A stretch of DNA of 12,324 nucleotides. Source: JBAYJY01 sp041664945 (GTDB taxonomy: Bacteria; UBP15; UBA6099). The notes under the pieces are model-generated. The model was given only the letters and a program-made list of their open reading frames with translations, did not search any database and was not told the origin of the DNA. The DNA is taken from contig JBAYJY010000130.1 of NCBI GenBank assembly GCA_041664945.1, positions 1 through 12,324 of the forward strand, read 5' to 3'. The position numbers and the translations under genes were made by a program. Below, piece by piece: positions 1-6,996 of this stretch. Position 1 is the first letter of the stretch, and each line of letters opens with the position of its first letter.

Positions 1-566
1 AGCAGCGACTTCATTCTCGCCAGCTCGCTGTCTCTGTAGACCATTTCCGCTTTCATCGAATCGAGTTCCGCTTCGGCGGCTTTAACCATCTTGCCCATCT
101 GAGCAGTTTCGTCGCCTGCGGCGCCCGCAAAGGATGCCGCTGCCATGGCGTCTTCCTTCGCGCCAGCCGAGCGCTGAACGACTTCCTGCGATGTCAGCCG
201 CGCGAGCAACTGGCCTTTTTTAACGCGGTCGCCGGGATAAACGTTCATTTCGTCGATCCACCCCTCGACGCGCGGCGCGACTTCCTGTTCCGTGAAAGGA
301 ACAACCGATCCGGCATAAGTGACCGACGCCGTGAATGAAGACGGTTCGACCGTCTCAAGGGCCACCGGCGCGCTGCCTACGGGAACTCCAGAGGAACTCA
401 TATCCATCGCCTGGCTCTCGATAATCGTCATCGATCCGGGTTTTTTGTACCTATGCACCACGGAATATGTTGCGATTGCCGCTAACGCAAGAAACAAAAT
501 GCTGAAGACGTAAACCCTGGATGGATGCGCTTTAGGCAGTCCGTCGTTTATCTCGGTTTTATTCAT
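1..566 (-). CDS. RND efflux periplasmic adaptor (membrane fusion protein), CusB-like; 3' end beyond window
   Basis: Seen: the frame opens with ATG at 566-564, preceded by TAGGAAT as a ribosome binding site, and stays open to the window edge (188 full codons). A hydrophobic anchor lies at residues 18-37. Residues about 97-123 form a biotinyl-lipoyl-like half domain (PRVEGWIDEMNVYPGDRVKKG), typical of HlyD/CusB adaptors that join an inner-membrane RND pump to an outer-membrane channel. The alpha-hairpin begins at about residue 130 (rich in Ala, Glu and Met) and runs out of the window. Met46, Met54 and Met56 follow the anchor; in E. coli CusB, N-terminal methionines bind Cu(I)/Ag(I), so a metal role is a reasonable inference. 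The gene starts 81 bp after a secreted DUF3347-type gene, probably in the same sigma-54-driven transcript. The matching pump gene would lie beyond coordinate 1. Substrate is not proven; a drug-type adaptor is the main alternative. Confidence 0.88.
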   Translation of the reverse strand, partial: MNKTEINDGLPKAHPSRVYVFSILFLALAAIATYSVVHRYKKPGSMTIIESQAMDMSSSGVPVGSAPVALETVEPSSFTASVTYAGSVVPFTEQEVAPRVEGWIDEMNVYPGDRVKKGQLLARLTSQEVVQRSAGAKEDAMAAASFAGAAGDETAQMGKMVKAAEAELDSMKAEMVYRDSELARMKSL

Positions 567-647
567 ATTCCTACCCTAAATAATATATTTGGCGAATTGT
601 TTCTAATGGATAATATAACTATGAATATACAGATATTGTTCCAGGAT

Positions 648-1223
648 TCATTTCTTAGCCGCTGATGCGGAGAACGAATGTCTCTCGCCGCATTCGGCCA
701 TGGAAGCCCCATAAAACGGATTTTCAATACTCTCGCCGGTTTTCTGAAGCCAGTTGTGCCTTGCCATCGGGCAATAGAACAACTGATATTTTTCAGTGTC
801 TTTCGCGGATGCATTCGACCGCATCCAAGATACGAACGTGTCGCTGAATTCCCCGAAATACTCGCGGCAATGGCCGATTCCCAAGTCTTTCCCGTTCAAA
901 TATTCAGCCGCTGTTATGAGAACTTCGAGAGAATCTAAATAATCCTTCGGCTTTTTTTCTTTCTTTGCTTTCGACAGGCCGTCCTTCAGGGCGCTTATTA
1001 ATACCGCCGCATTTTTGTCGACACCGCTAACATTGTCTGCCGCAAGAGCTGCCCGCATTGCTAGATAGGGAGTCATGAGGTTGCTTGCGAGCGTATCGGC
1101 CGCTTTCGGCTTTTCGTTTTTGGGCGAGTTCGCTTTGGTGCTCTTTTCCGCCGCCGCTCCGGACATCGCAAAGCCCAACACAATAAGAAAAATTCCCATC
1201 GTTGTAACAAAAATTTTTTTCAT
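648..1223 (-). CDS. Secreted DUF3347-type putative metal-binding protein (paralog 1)
   Basis: This 191-residue protein has a clear signal peptide (MKK, hydrophobic core 5-20, cleavage near Ala23-Ala25), so it should be periplasmic. A Lys-rich linker follows, then a helical domain, then the C-terminal signature: Tyr150-Cys151-Pro-Met153, Trp158, Gln160, Asn168-Pro-Phe-Tyr-Gly172, Met175, Cys178-Gly179. I recognise this Y-C-P-M ... N-P-x-Y-G-x-x-M-x-x-C-G pattern as the DUF3347 family, found alone or at the C-terminus of CusB-like adaptors. The conserved Cys/Met residues suggest copper or other soft-metal binding, but this is inferred. The ATG at 1223 has a strong ribosome binding site (GGAGGAACAG). 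A sigma-54 promoter lies about 35 bp upstream, and an RND adaptor gene follows after 81 bp. It is a divergent paralog of the protein encoded at 4183-4812. Confidence 0.85.
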   Translation of the reverse strand: MKKIFVTTMGIFLIVLGFAMSGAAAEKSTKANSPKNEKPKAADTLASNLMTPYLAMRAALAADNVSGVDKNAAVLISALKDGLSKAKKEKKPKDYLDSLEVLITAAEYLNGKDLGIGHCREYFGEFSDTFVSWMRSNASAKDTEKYQLFYCPMARHNWLQKTGESIENPFYGASMAECGERHSFSASAAKK

Positions 1224-1257
1224 GAATCTGTTCCTCCATTTTTTATAAACTTATTAA

Positions 1258-1273
1258 TGCAATTTTCCTGCCA
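1258..1273 (-). promoter_or_regulatory. Sigma-54 (-24/-12) promoter for the DUF3347/adaptor genes
   Basis: On the minus strand this reads TGGCAGGAAAATTGCA. Against the sigma-54 consensus TGGCACG-N4-TTGCW, the GG and GC doublets are present at the exact spacing and only one consensus base differs (C to G in the -24 block). Transcription would start near 1247, leaving a leader of about 24 nt that holds the GGAGGAACAG ribosome binding site of the gene starting at 1223. A sigma-54 activator gene lies immediately upstream (1688-3055), which strongly supports the call. Confidence 0.82.
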
Positions 1274-1417
1274 AGCGGTTCGAGGCAATAAAACAGATCG
1301 CTGTTTTTGAGGAATTCATCGGTTTTCGGACAGCGCCTTTCAGAAAAGATAATAAAGGCATAGCGGTATTTTGCGTTTTTTTACCTATGAACGCTTTAGC
1401 AACATTTGCAAAACGTT

Positions 1418-1434
1418 TTTTATCAGTGATAAAA
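1418..1434. promoter_or_regulatory. 17-bp perfect palindrome, candidate enhancer site for the sigma-54 activator
   Basis: TTTTATCAGTGATAAAA is a perfect inverted repeat around G1426. It lies about 155 bp upstream of the -24 element of the promoter at 1258-1273, within the usual range for upstream activating sequences of NtrC-type regulators. The half-site TTATCAGT recurs at 1632-1639, and a looser palindrome (TGTTATCTGATTACA, one mismatched pair) lies at 1598-1612. Binding by the regulator encoded at 1688-3055 is inferred from position and symmetry only. Confidence 0.45.
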
Positions 1435-1687
1435 TCCGCAAGCGAAAGGAATTTTAAATGTCTTATCGCCAGCTTATAGTCCTGCGCCGTTTCCTTTAGG
1501 AATGTTGCTGCTTTTGCAGCGCCTACTGTTGGTTTTCAATCACCCAATACAATTCCAATGGAGAAGTATTCTTGTTTATGACAATTATTGGGAATTTTGT
1601 TATCTGATTACATTGAAAAACAAAGAAAGGATTATCAGTATTCTGGAAATGGGCTTATTGTAAAAATGGACTGGTTTTATAAAGGTC

Positions 1688-3055
1688 TCAGGGATTTTGT
1701 TTCAATCCGAATTTTTCCATTCTGTATAGGAGGGTGTTTCTGGTAATGCCTAAATAACGGGCTGTGCGCGACTGATTGTAATCATTTTTTTCGAGCGATC
1801 TAATAATTATTTCTTTCTCCAGATCTTCTAAAACGATTCCTTCATCGGGCAAATCAATAAGGAGTTTGCCTGTGGAGTTGTCGGCTCGGCGGACATTTTC
1901 GGGAAGGTCGGCGAGACGTATTTCATCCGAAGACGATGTTGCGATGCAGCGATGGACAACATTTTCGAGTTCCCTGACATTGCCCGGCCAGCGGTATTTC
2001 ATGAAAGCTTCAACGGCTTCATCAGTCACTCGCAGATTGTGAATCCCGGCTTCCTTTCGGTATTTATTGATGAAATGAGCCGTGAGCAAAGGAATATCCT
2101 CGCGGCGTTCTCTCAGTGGTGGAAGTTTGATGGGAACCACGCAGAGCCTGTAATACAAATCATCTCTGAATTCTCCTTCTTTCACCAAAGCTTCGATGTC
2201 TCTGTGAGTCGCGGTTATGACTCGGACATCAATAGGAATAGAGCGGTCGCCGCCGACCCGCTGGATTTCGCGTTCCTGCAAAACACGCAGAAGGCGGACC
2301 TGATGGTCTGTTCTCATGTCGGCTATTTCGTCCAGAAAAAGAGTGCCTCCCGACGCGCGCTCGAACGCTCCGGCGTGGCGCGCCGCCGCCCCGGTGAAAG
2401 ATCCTTTTTCATGGCCGAAAAGCTCGCTGTCCACGAGCGACTCAGAGATGGCGCCCATGTTGATCGCCACGAAAGGCCCGTCTTTGCGGCGGCTGTTGAC
2501 GTGAATCGCTTTCGCGAGCAGTTCCTTGCCGGTTCCGCTTTCTCCCAGAATAAACACGGTCGAATCAAGAGGCGCCACTTGAGAAGCGGAGCGAATCACT
2601 TCCACCATTTTTTCTGAAGTTCCGATCAAATTTCCGAAACGGAATTTTTCAGAAGCGACCTGGCGAAGATTCCGGTTTTCATTCTCAAGATTCAGGACCC
2701 GCAGCGCGCGCTTAACGACGGCTTTAAGGACGTCTGATTTAAATGGTTTTTCGATATAGTCATAAGCGCCGAGTTTCATGGCCCGCACCGCCGATTCCAC
2801 CGAGCCATGCGCTGTGACCATGATGAAAACAGCGGTTTCCGAAATTCCCTTTATTTTTTGGAGGAGTTGCAAGCCGTCCATGCCGGGCATCGACAGGTCT
2901 GAAATTATGATATCAGGCGTGGATTCCTCGCAGCGTGCGAACGCTTCATTTCCATCGCCGGCGGTAATGACCTCGTATCCATCGCTTTTGAGATGATACG
3001 CGGTGACTTCTCGCAGACTCTCGTCGTCATCCACGAACAGAATTTTCGCCGGCAT
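1688..3055 (-). CDS. Sigma-54-dependent response regulator, NtrC family (ZraR/AtoC-like)
   Basis: A 455-residue transcription activator with full NtrC architecture. The receiver domain (1-120) has acidic residues Asp9-Asp11, phospho-acceptor Asp53, Thr81 and Lys103. The AAA+ domain (about 143-375) has Walker A GESGTGKE at 171-178, the sigma-54-contacting GSFTGA loop at 218-223 (Ser in place of the commoner Ala, also seen in functional family members) and Walker B LFLDEI at 239-244. The Fis-type helix-turn-helix lies at about 410-450 (NQSRTARYLGITRNTLLYRM). When phosphorylated it should bind enhancer DNA and remodel the sigma-54 holoenzyme. Its ATG lies inside the kinase gene (29-bp overlap), implying translational coupling. 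The likely target is the sigma-54 promoter just downstream at 1258-1273. No key residue is missing. The exact subfamily and signal are uncertain. Confidence 0.95.
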   Translation of the reverse strand: MPAKILFVDDDESLREVTAYHLKSDGYEVITAGDGNEAFARCEESTPDIIISDLSMPGMDGLQLLQKIKGISETAVFIMVTAHGSVESAVRAMKLGAYDYIEKPFKSDVLKAVVKRALRVLNLENENRNLRQVASEKFRFGNLIGTSEKMVEVIRSASQVAPLDSTVFILGESGTGKELLAKAIHVNSRRKDGPFVAINMGAISESLVDSELFGHEKGSFTGAAARHAGAFERASGGTLFLDEIADMRTDHQVRLLRVLQEREIQRVGGDRSIPIDVRVITATHRDIEALVKEGEFRDDLYYRLCVVPIKLPPLRERREDIPLLTAHFINKYRKEAGIHNLRVTDEAVEAFMKYRWPGNVRELENVVHRCIATSSSDEIRLADLPENVRRADNSTGKLLIDLPDEGIVLEDLEKEIIIRSLEKNDYNQSRTARYLGITRNTLLYRMEKFGLKQNP

Positions 3056-4121
3056 CTTCCGGTTCCTCTTTGAGAATTGGCAGTTTCACAATGAAAGTCG
3101 CGCCGCCATCAGAGTTGGGGGAGACTGTAATGTCCCCGCCATGGCCTCGAATGATTCGGAGGCTTACCGCGAGTCCCAGTCCTGTTCCGCCGGGCCGTGT
3201 TGTAAAAAAAGGAGCAAAAATGTCATTTTCGCTTCCTTCGGGAATGCCTTTTCCCGTGTCTGCCAGTTCAAGATAAATACTATTGTTGTGTTTATAAGTT
3301 CGGATTGCAAGCGATCCGCCGTCCGGCATGGCCTGAGCGGCGTTCAATAAAAGGTTGAGAACAACCTGCTTCAGCTGATTAGTGTCAATGAATGAAGGCG
3401 GAATATCATTGTCAAGCAGAGTTTTTACATCCACTCGCGATTCGGAAAGATGTTTGCGGGACAATTCCAAAACCGAACGCACAACACGATTGATATTGTC
3501 CGGAGCGAACTCGGGTTTAGGCGGGCGGGCGAAGCGAAGGAACTCTGTCACCAGAGATTCCAAGCGCGCGATTTCCTTGTTGATTATGCCGACAAACCGG
3601 TGTTTTGGATTCGAATCCCCGATGTCGGAAGCTATGATTTCCACAGCGCCCTTGATTCCCGCGAGCGGATTTCTGACCTCGTGAGCGATACCGGCCGAGA
3701 GTTGGCCGATTGCGGCAAGCCGGGCCGCTTCGCTCGCTTTTTCAAACGATTCTTCGAGTTTGTCGTAAGCCTCCTCAGCGCGCCGTTTCTGTTTTTTCTC
3801 CAAATCGGCGAGGGCGCCGGTTACGACGCCGATGACCACGAACATGCCCATCTCGATATATTGGGCGAAATGCCCGTGCATGGCGTGGATGTTCCATTGA
3901 AAGATCAGATGCGGCAAAAACAACGCCGAAGCCGCGACAGACGCTATGAATCCGCCTCTCGTCCCGAACCAGAACGCGGCCAGTATGATAGGAATGTAAT
4001 ACAAGCGGGTGTAAACGTCGTGAATCTGCTCGAACTGAAAATTTGTATAGTAATGAAAAAGGCTTACAACTAATAAAACCCCGGAAATGAAGGCAATTTT
4101 AAATTGAGATGAACGAGTCAT
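3027..4121 (-). CDS. Membrane-bound sensor histidine kinase, NtrB/ZraS-type core
   Basis: A 364-residue kinase and the cognate partner of the overlapping downstream regulator. The N-terminus has about four hydrophobic segments (roughly 7-25, 41-53, 57-75 and 91-106) with very short loops, so there is no sizeable periplasmic sensor domain. A charged, probably coiled-coil linker covers 107-137. The HisKA motif HEVRNPL starts at His147. The catalytic domain has the N box (Asn256, Asn260), G1 DTGKGI (288-293), F box FAPFFTT (302-308) and G2 GGTGLGLA (311-318). All residues for autophosphorylation and phosphotransfer are present. The ATG at 4121 lacks a clear Shine-Dalgarno sequence. The gene starts 61 bp after a secreted DUF3347-type gene, so the two are probably co-transcribed. 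The signal may be sensed in the membrane or through that periplasmic protein; this is inference. Confidence 0.94.
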   Translation of the reverse strand: MTRSSQFKIAFISGVLLVVSLFHYYTNFQFEQIHDVYTRLYYIPIILAAFWFGTRGGFIASVAASALFLPHLIFQWNIHAMHGHFAQYIEMGMFVVIGVVTGALADLEKKQKRRAEEAYDKLEESFEKASEAARLAAIGQLSAGIAHEVRNPLAGIKGAVEIIASDIGDSNPKHRFVGIINKEIARLESLVTEFLRFARPPKPEFAPDNINRVVRSVLELSRKHLSESRVDVKTLLDNDIPPSFIDTNQLKQVVLNLLLNAAQAMPDGGSLAIRTYKHNNSIYLELADTGKGIPEGSENDIFAPFFTTRPGGTGLGLAVSLRIIRGHGGDITVSPNSDGGATFIVKLPILKEEPEDAGENSVRG

Positions 4122-4182
4122 ATTTAATATTCAGCGGCTGAAAGGAAAAGCAATCATCCCCAAGGGGCAAAAAAATAAAAAC

Positions 4183-4812
4183 TCAGTTGCGCTGCGGGGG
4201 TTCGCATTTCAGGACGCTGTCCCGGCCAGGAACCGATTCCTGCGGCGACGATTGCGCTTGCTGAGTTTCATCGCCGCAATCAGCCATGGCCTTGCCGTAA
4301 TATGGGTTGACCATTTTATCGCCGTCCTTCTGAGCCCAATAGTGCTTAGACATGCTGCAGTAATATGTCTTAATGTCTTTTGTGTAATAAAGGCCGACAT
4401 ATTTATTCATGTAGTCAACGAGTGAATCGCTGAGTTTGCCGAAAGCGGCTCGCGATTTTTTGATATCTGTTTGTTTTTCCGTCAGGGGCTGCGCGGCTTT
4501 AAGAATGTTTGTCAGCGGCGGAAGTTCGTCTGACTGTTTTTTCGATTTTTCCATCGCCGTTATTTCCGCGCTCAGCGTTTTTACGAATACAGCTGCGTTT
4601 GTGGAAACGTTTTTGACGCTATCGTCGCCGAGAGATTTTCTAATCGCGAAATACGAAGGCGCTAACTTTTGAATTAGATGCTCCGGTTTTTTCGTGGCGC
4701 CTGCATCGGATTTTTTAGAGTTGTCCTTTGCCGCTTGAGCCGGCGCCGCAAACGCCGATGCGGCTCCGAGGCCTAAGCATATCAATGTTACCGCTAACAT
4801 TTTCTTCATCAT
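4183..4812 (-). CDS. Secreted DUF3347-type putative metal-binding protein (paralog 2)
   Basis: A 209-residue protein with a signal peptide (Lys3-Lys4, hydrophobic core 6-22, Ala-rich cleavage region around 21-28), so probably periplasmic. It shares the DUF3347 C-terminal signature with the protein at 648-1223: Tyr151-Cys152-Ser153-Met154, Trp159, Gln161-Lys162, Asn169-Pro-Tyr-Tyr-Gly173, Met176, Cys179-Gly180. The family Pro after Cys is Ser here. It also has a Gln/Ser/Pro-rich tail of about 29 residues with one extra Cys, absent from paralog 1. The middle region aligns too (a Tyr-x-Ala-x-Arg helix start and an Asn-Ala-Ala-Val segment). Two adjacent ATGs start the frame; the purine-rich GAAAGAAGG lies somewhat far upstream. 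It precedes the kinase gene, which suggests a periplasmic sensing partner or metal buffer. Function is not demonstrated. Confidence 0.83.
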   Translation of the reverse strand: MMKKMLAVTLICLGLGAASAFAAPAQAAKDNSKKSDAGATKKPEHLIQKLAPSYFAIRKSLGDDSVKNVSTNAAVFVKTLSAEITAMEKSKKQSDELPPLTNILKAAQPLTEKQTDIKKSRAAFGKLSDSLVDYMNKYVGLYYTKDIKTYYCSMSKHYWAQKDGDKMVNPYYGKAMADCGDETQQAQSSPQESVPGRDSVLKCEPPQRN

Positions 4813-4881
4813 TTTCAGGTCAGCCTTCTTTCAGCCTTTTGCTTGATTCCGAATCCTAAATTGCGAATTCTTATTTAATCA

Positions 4882-4887
4882 ATTATA
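4882..4887 (-). promoter_or_regulatory. Possible -10 element of a promoter for the DUF3347/kinase/regulator genes
   Basis: TATAAT on the minus strand, about 70 bp upstream of the start at 4812, in the AT-rich 159-bp gap after xseB. The -35 region is poor (CTGTAA at 18-bp spacing). It would separate the two-component genes from the housekeeping block upstream. No convincing terminator is visible after xseB, so read-through is also possible. Confidence 0.4.
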
Positions 4888-4971
4888 ACCTCGCCCTGCA
4901 AAAACTTACAGAAAATATTTATGAACCGCTAAAAAGATGTCCTTAGCTCAACAAATACTATTCGCGCCGTT

Positions 4972-5202
4972 TTATTCGTCCGGCGTGAACGGTTCCTGCC
5001 TGTCAGTATTTTCGACAAGCTTTGAGATTTTAAGTTCCGCTTTGTCGAGAATTTCACGGCATGCTTTAATGATCTTGCCGCCTTCCTCGTATTTCGCGAT
5101 GGTTTCCTCAAGGCCGAGTCCGCCGCTTTCAATCGACTCGACTAATTCCTGAAGCTTCTCGATGCTTTCCTCGAACGAAGCCGCTTTATCTTTTTTTGCC
5201 AT
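4972..5202 (-). CDS. xseB: Exodeoxyribonuclease VII small subunit
   Basis: A 76-residue protein of the usual XseB length. The diagnostic helical hairpin is clear: FEESIEKLQELV at 10-21, the turn SGGLGLEE at 26-33, then a second helix with KYEEG (37-41). The acidic tail is also usual. XseB binds the XseA large subunit in multiple copies to form the cytoplasmic nuclease that degrades single-stranded DNA to oligonucleotides in mismatch and recombination repair. The ATG at 5202 has a good ribosome binding site (AGGAG), and the gene follows xseA after 24 bp, the standard pairing. Confidence 0.97.
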   Translation of the reverse strand: MAKKDKAASFEESIEKLQELVESIESGGLGLEETIAKYEEGGKIIKACREILDKAELKISKLVENTDRQEPFTPDE

Positions 5203-5226
5203 GATTACGCTCCTATAAAATACTAA

Positions 5227-6477
5227 TTAAATATCGAGGTCCAAACCGGTTTGGTTTGGATTCGTTTTCAAGTCCGGGCGGGCTGAGAAAGAGCCGTCGT
5301 GAAGGGTCACGCGCATCGGCGCGCCGTGTTTAACCTGCGCGACCGAGCGGACGACGCGCCCGGTTTTCTGGTCTTCACAAATGGCGAACCCGCGGGCGAG
5401 AACGCGGCGCGGGTCGATCGCAGCGAGCTTTTCTTCGACGTGCAAAACTTGTTTTCGGTTTGTGTCGATGAGGCGTGAACAGCCTTTTTTCATTTCTTTT
5501 GAGTAGTCGTCGAGCAATTGTCTGCGACGGTCGATGAGATCGAGGATGCGGGTCGGGGCGAGAGTGACCGACATGGTTTCGACTCGCGACCTGTAGAAGC
5601 GGGCGAGGTCGAGCAGGCGCCGGTTGAGGCGTTCCTGAGTCGAGCGTAGTTTCAGGCGCAGTTCGTTGAGGTCTGGGACGGCGATCTCGGCGGCGGCGGA
5701 CGGAGTGGGCGCGCGGAGGTCGGCGGCGAAATCGGAGATAGTGAAATCGGTTTCGTGGCCGACGCCGGAAATGATCGGGATTTTAGAAGCGGCGATGTCG
5801 CGCGCGAGCTGTTCGTCGTTGAAACCCCAGAGGTCCTCGATGGAGCCGCCTCCGCGCACGAGAAGAATCGTGTTGATTTCCGGAATGTTCTGAGCGCGTT
5901 TGAGGGCGGCGCGGACACTGCGCGGCGCGTCCGCTCCCTGAACGAGAGCCGGCACGATGATCACTTCGACTGAAGGAAACCGGCGCGTAATGATGTTTAT
6001 AACGTCGCGCACGGCGGCGCCGGTAGGGGAGGTCACGACCGCGATCTTTTGCGGAAACCGAGGAATAAGTTTCTTTCGCGACGGGTCAAATATTCCTTCG
6101 CTTTGAAGTTTTTGTTTTAGTTTTTCGAATTGCAGATATAGGGCGCCGATGCCGGCCGGCTGCATGTGGCGGACGTAGAACTGATATTCGCCGCGCTTCT
6201 CGAAAACGCTTACCGAGCCGAGCGCGACGACTTCGAGCCCGTCTTCCGGCTTGAAGCGCAGCGTTCCGGCGTAGCGCTGGAACATGACTCCGCGTATCTG
6301 CGCATTCTCGTCCTTGAGCGAGAAATACATGTGGCCGTTCGCGTGATGAGTGAAGTTAGAGATTTCGCCGCGGACGCGGATGTTGGTCAGCGAGGGCGAA
6401 TCCTCGAGAGTCCTTTTGATGATTCCGTTCACGGCGCTTATGCTGAGGATATTCTCTTCGCCGTTTTTCTCGCTCAT
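5227..6477 (-). CDS. xseA: Exodeoxyribonuclease VII large subunit
   Basis: A 416-residue catalytic subunit of exonuclease VII, of ordinary family length. An OB-fold ssDNA-binding domain occupies about 10-110, with the characteristic GEISNFTHHANGHMYFSLKD stretch at 37-56. The catalytic region contains VTSPTGAAVRDV (148-159), RGGGSIEDLWGFNDE (208-222) and GVGHETDFTISD (238-249), followed by the APTPSAAAE signature (256-264). A long basic helical region (about 270-380) should carry the coiled coils that bind XseB. No key motif is damaged. It starts 84 bp after nusB and is followed by xseB. The nusB-xseA-xseB order matches Firmicutes, but folD, often found between nusB and xseA there, is absent. 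Confidence 0.98.
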   Translation of the reverse strand: MSEKNGEENILSISAVNGIIKRTLEDSPSLTNIRVRGEISNFTHHANGHMYFSLKDENAQIRGVMFQRYAGTLRFKPEDGLEVVALGSVSVFEKRGEYQFYVRHMQPAGIGALYLQFEKLKQKLQSEGIFDPSRKKLIPRFPQKIAVVTSPTGAAVRDVINIITRRFPSVEVIIVPALVQGADAPRSVRAALKRAQNIPEINTILLVRGGGSIEDLWGFNDEQLARDIAASKIPIISGVGHETDFTISDFAADLRAPTPSAAAEIAVPDLNELRLKLRSTQERLNRRLLDLARFYRSRVETMSVTLAPTRILDLIDRRRQLLDDYSKEMKKGCSRLIDTNRKQVLHVEEKLAAIDPRRVLARGFAICEDQKTGRVVRSVAQVKHGAPMRVTLHDGSFSARPDLKTNPNQTGLDLDI

Positions 6478-6561
6478 ACGTGTATTCCCTAAGCTTTCAA
6501 TAATTCTAACGCATATACTAAATCACACGGTTGAAAAATAGGATGAATAGCTGAAATATTT

Positions 6562-6987
6562 TTATTTTCTGTCGCCGCGCTGTTCGCCGAGGGCTTCGCG
6601 GCTGAATTTGCCGAGAATGCCGTTGATGAATTTCGACGCTTGATCCGCGCCGAACTTTTTCGCGAGGAGAACGGCCTCGTTGATGGCAACGTTGGAGGGC
6701 ACATCGTCGACATAAAGCATCTCGGCGATGGCGAGGCGCAGAACGGCGCGCTCAACTTTTCCGAGCCTTGCGATATCCCAATCAATAGAATAATCGGTGA
6801 TGTATTGATCGATCTTCAATTTGTTATCGGAAGTCGACGCGATGATCTTTTCGAGGTACTCCAAGTCCTGATCGGTAAGTTGTTCCTCTTCGGCGCGAGA
6901 GTCGGCCAAGTCGCGTATTGCTGTGGGGTCGTCGTCCAGTTGAAAAATAGACTGCATGGCGACGAGCCTTGCTTTATTTCGTGACAT
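6562..6987 (-). CDS. nusB: Transcription antitermination factor NusB
   Basis: A 141-residue all-helical protein of normal NusB length. The N-terminal RNKARLVAMQSIFQ (3-16) and the core AVLRLAIAEMLYVDDVP (81-97), then AINEAVLLAKKFG (101-113) and KFINGILG (119-126), are classic NusB. With NusE (S10) it binds boxA RNA and suppresses termination in rRNA operons. It ends in TAA, showing that TAA serves as a normal stop in this genome. It starts 9 bp after the DUF2273 gene, so it is probably in one transcript with the Asp23 module. There is no clear Shine-Dalgarno sequence directly before the ATG. Confidence 0.97.
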   Translation of the reverse strand: MSRNKARLVAMQSIFQLDDDPTAIRDLADSRAEEEQLTDQDLEYLEKIIASTSDNKLKIDQYITDYSIDWDIARLGKVERAVLRLAIAEMLYVDDVPSNVAINEAVLLAKKFGADQASKFINGILGKFSREALGEQRGDRK

Positions 6988-6996
6988 ATAGGTTAT

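Larger units (their letters stand above)
1224..1687 (-). other. 464-bp AT-rich gap: regulatory region, possibly with a decayed coding remnant
   Basis: No intact gene fits here. Near the left end is the sigma-54 promoter (1258-1273); further in are a 17-bp palindrome (1418-1434) and a small hairpin GCTGC-TTTT-GCAGC (1507-1520). The region is visibly richer in A and T than its neighbours. On the minus strand an open stretch of 93 codons (1535-1254) follows a TGA and has no usable start for its first 60 or so codons. A second open stretch in another frame (about 41 codons, ending in ...LYWVIENQQ and a TAG near 1528) overlaps its upstream end. Together they could be a frameshifted remnant of an unrecognised gene or a dispersed intergenic element. 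They could equally be chance, since the sigma-54 promoter overlaps the 3' end of the longer stretch. Confidence 0.5.

Noticed and set aside
1952..4073. Plus-strand open frames of about 200 codons opposite the regulator and kinase genes
   Set aside because: They are antisense to complete, motif-rich NtrC-type and kinase frames and show no recognisable domains.
4141..4182. CCCCTTGGGG palindrome between the DUF3347 gene and the kinase gene, as a terminator
   Set aside because: The stem is too short for a stable hairpin, and in the direction of transcription the T run comes before it, not after.
4825..4843. A GG-N10-GC spacing upstream of the DUF3347 gene at 4183-4812, as a second sigma-54 promoter
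   Set aside because: Only the doublet spacing fits; the surrounding bases are poor matches, and the start site would fall almost on the start codon.
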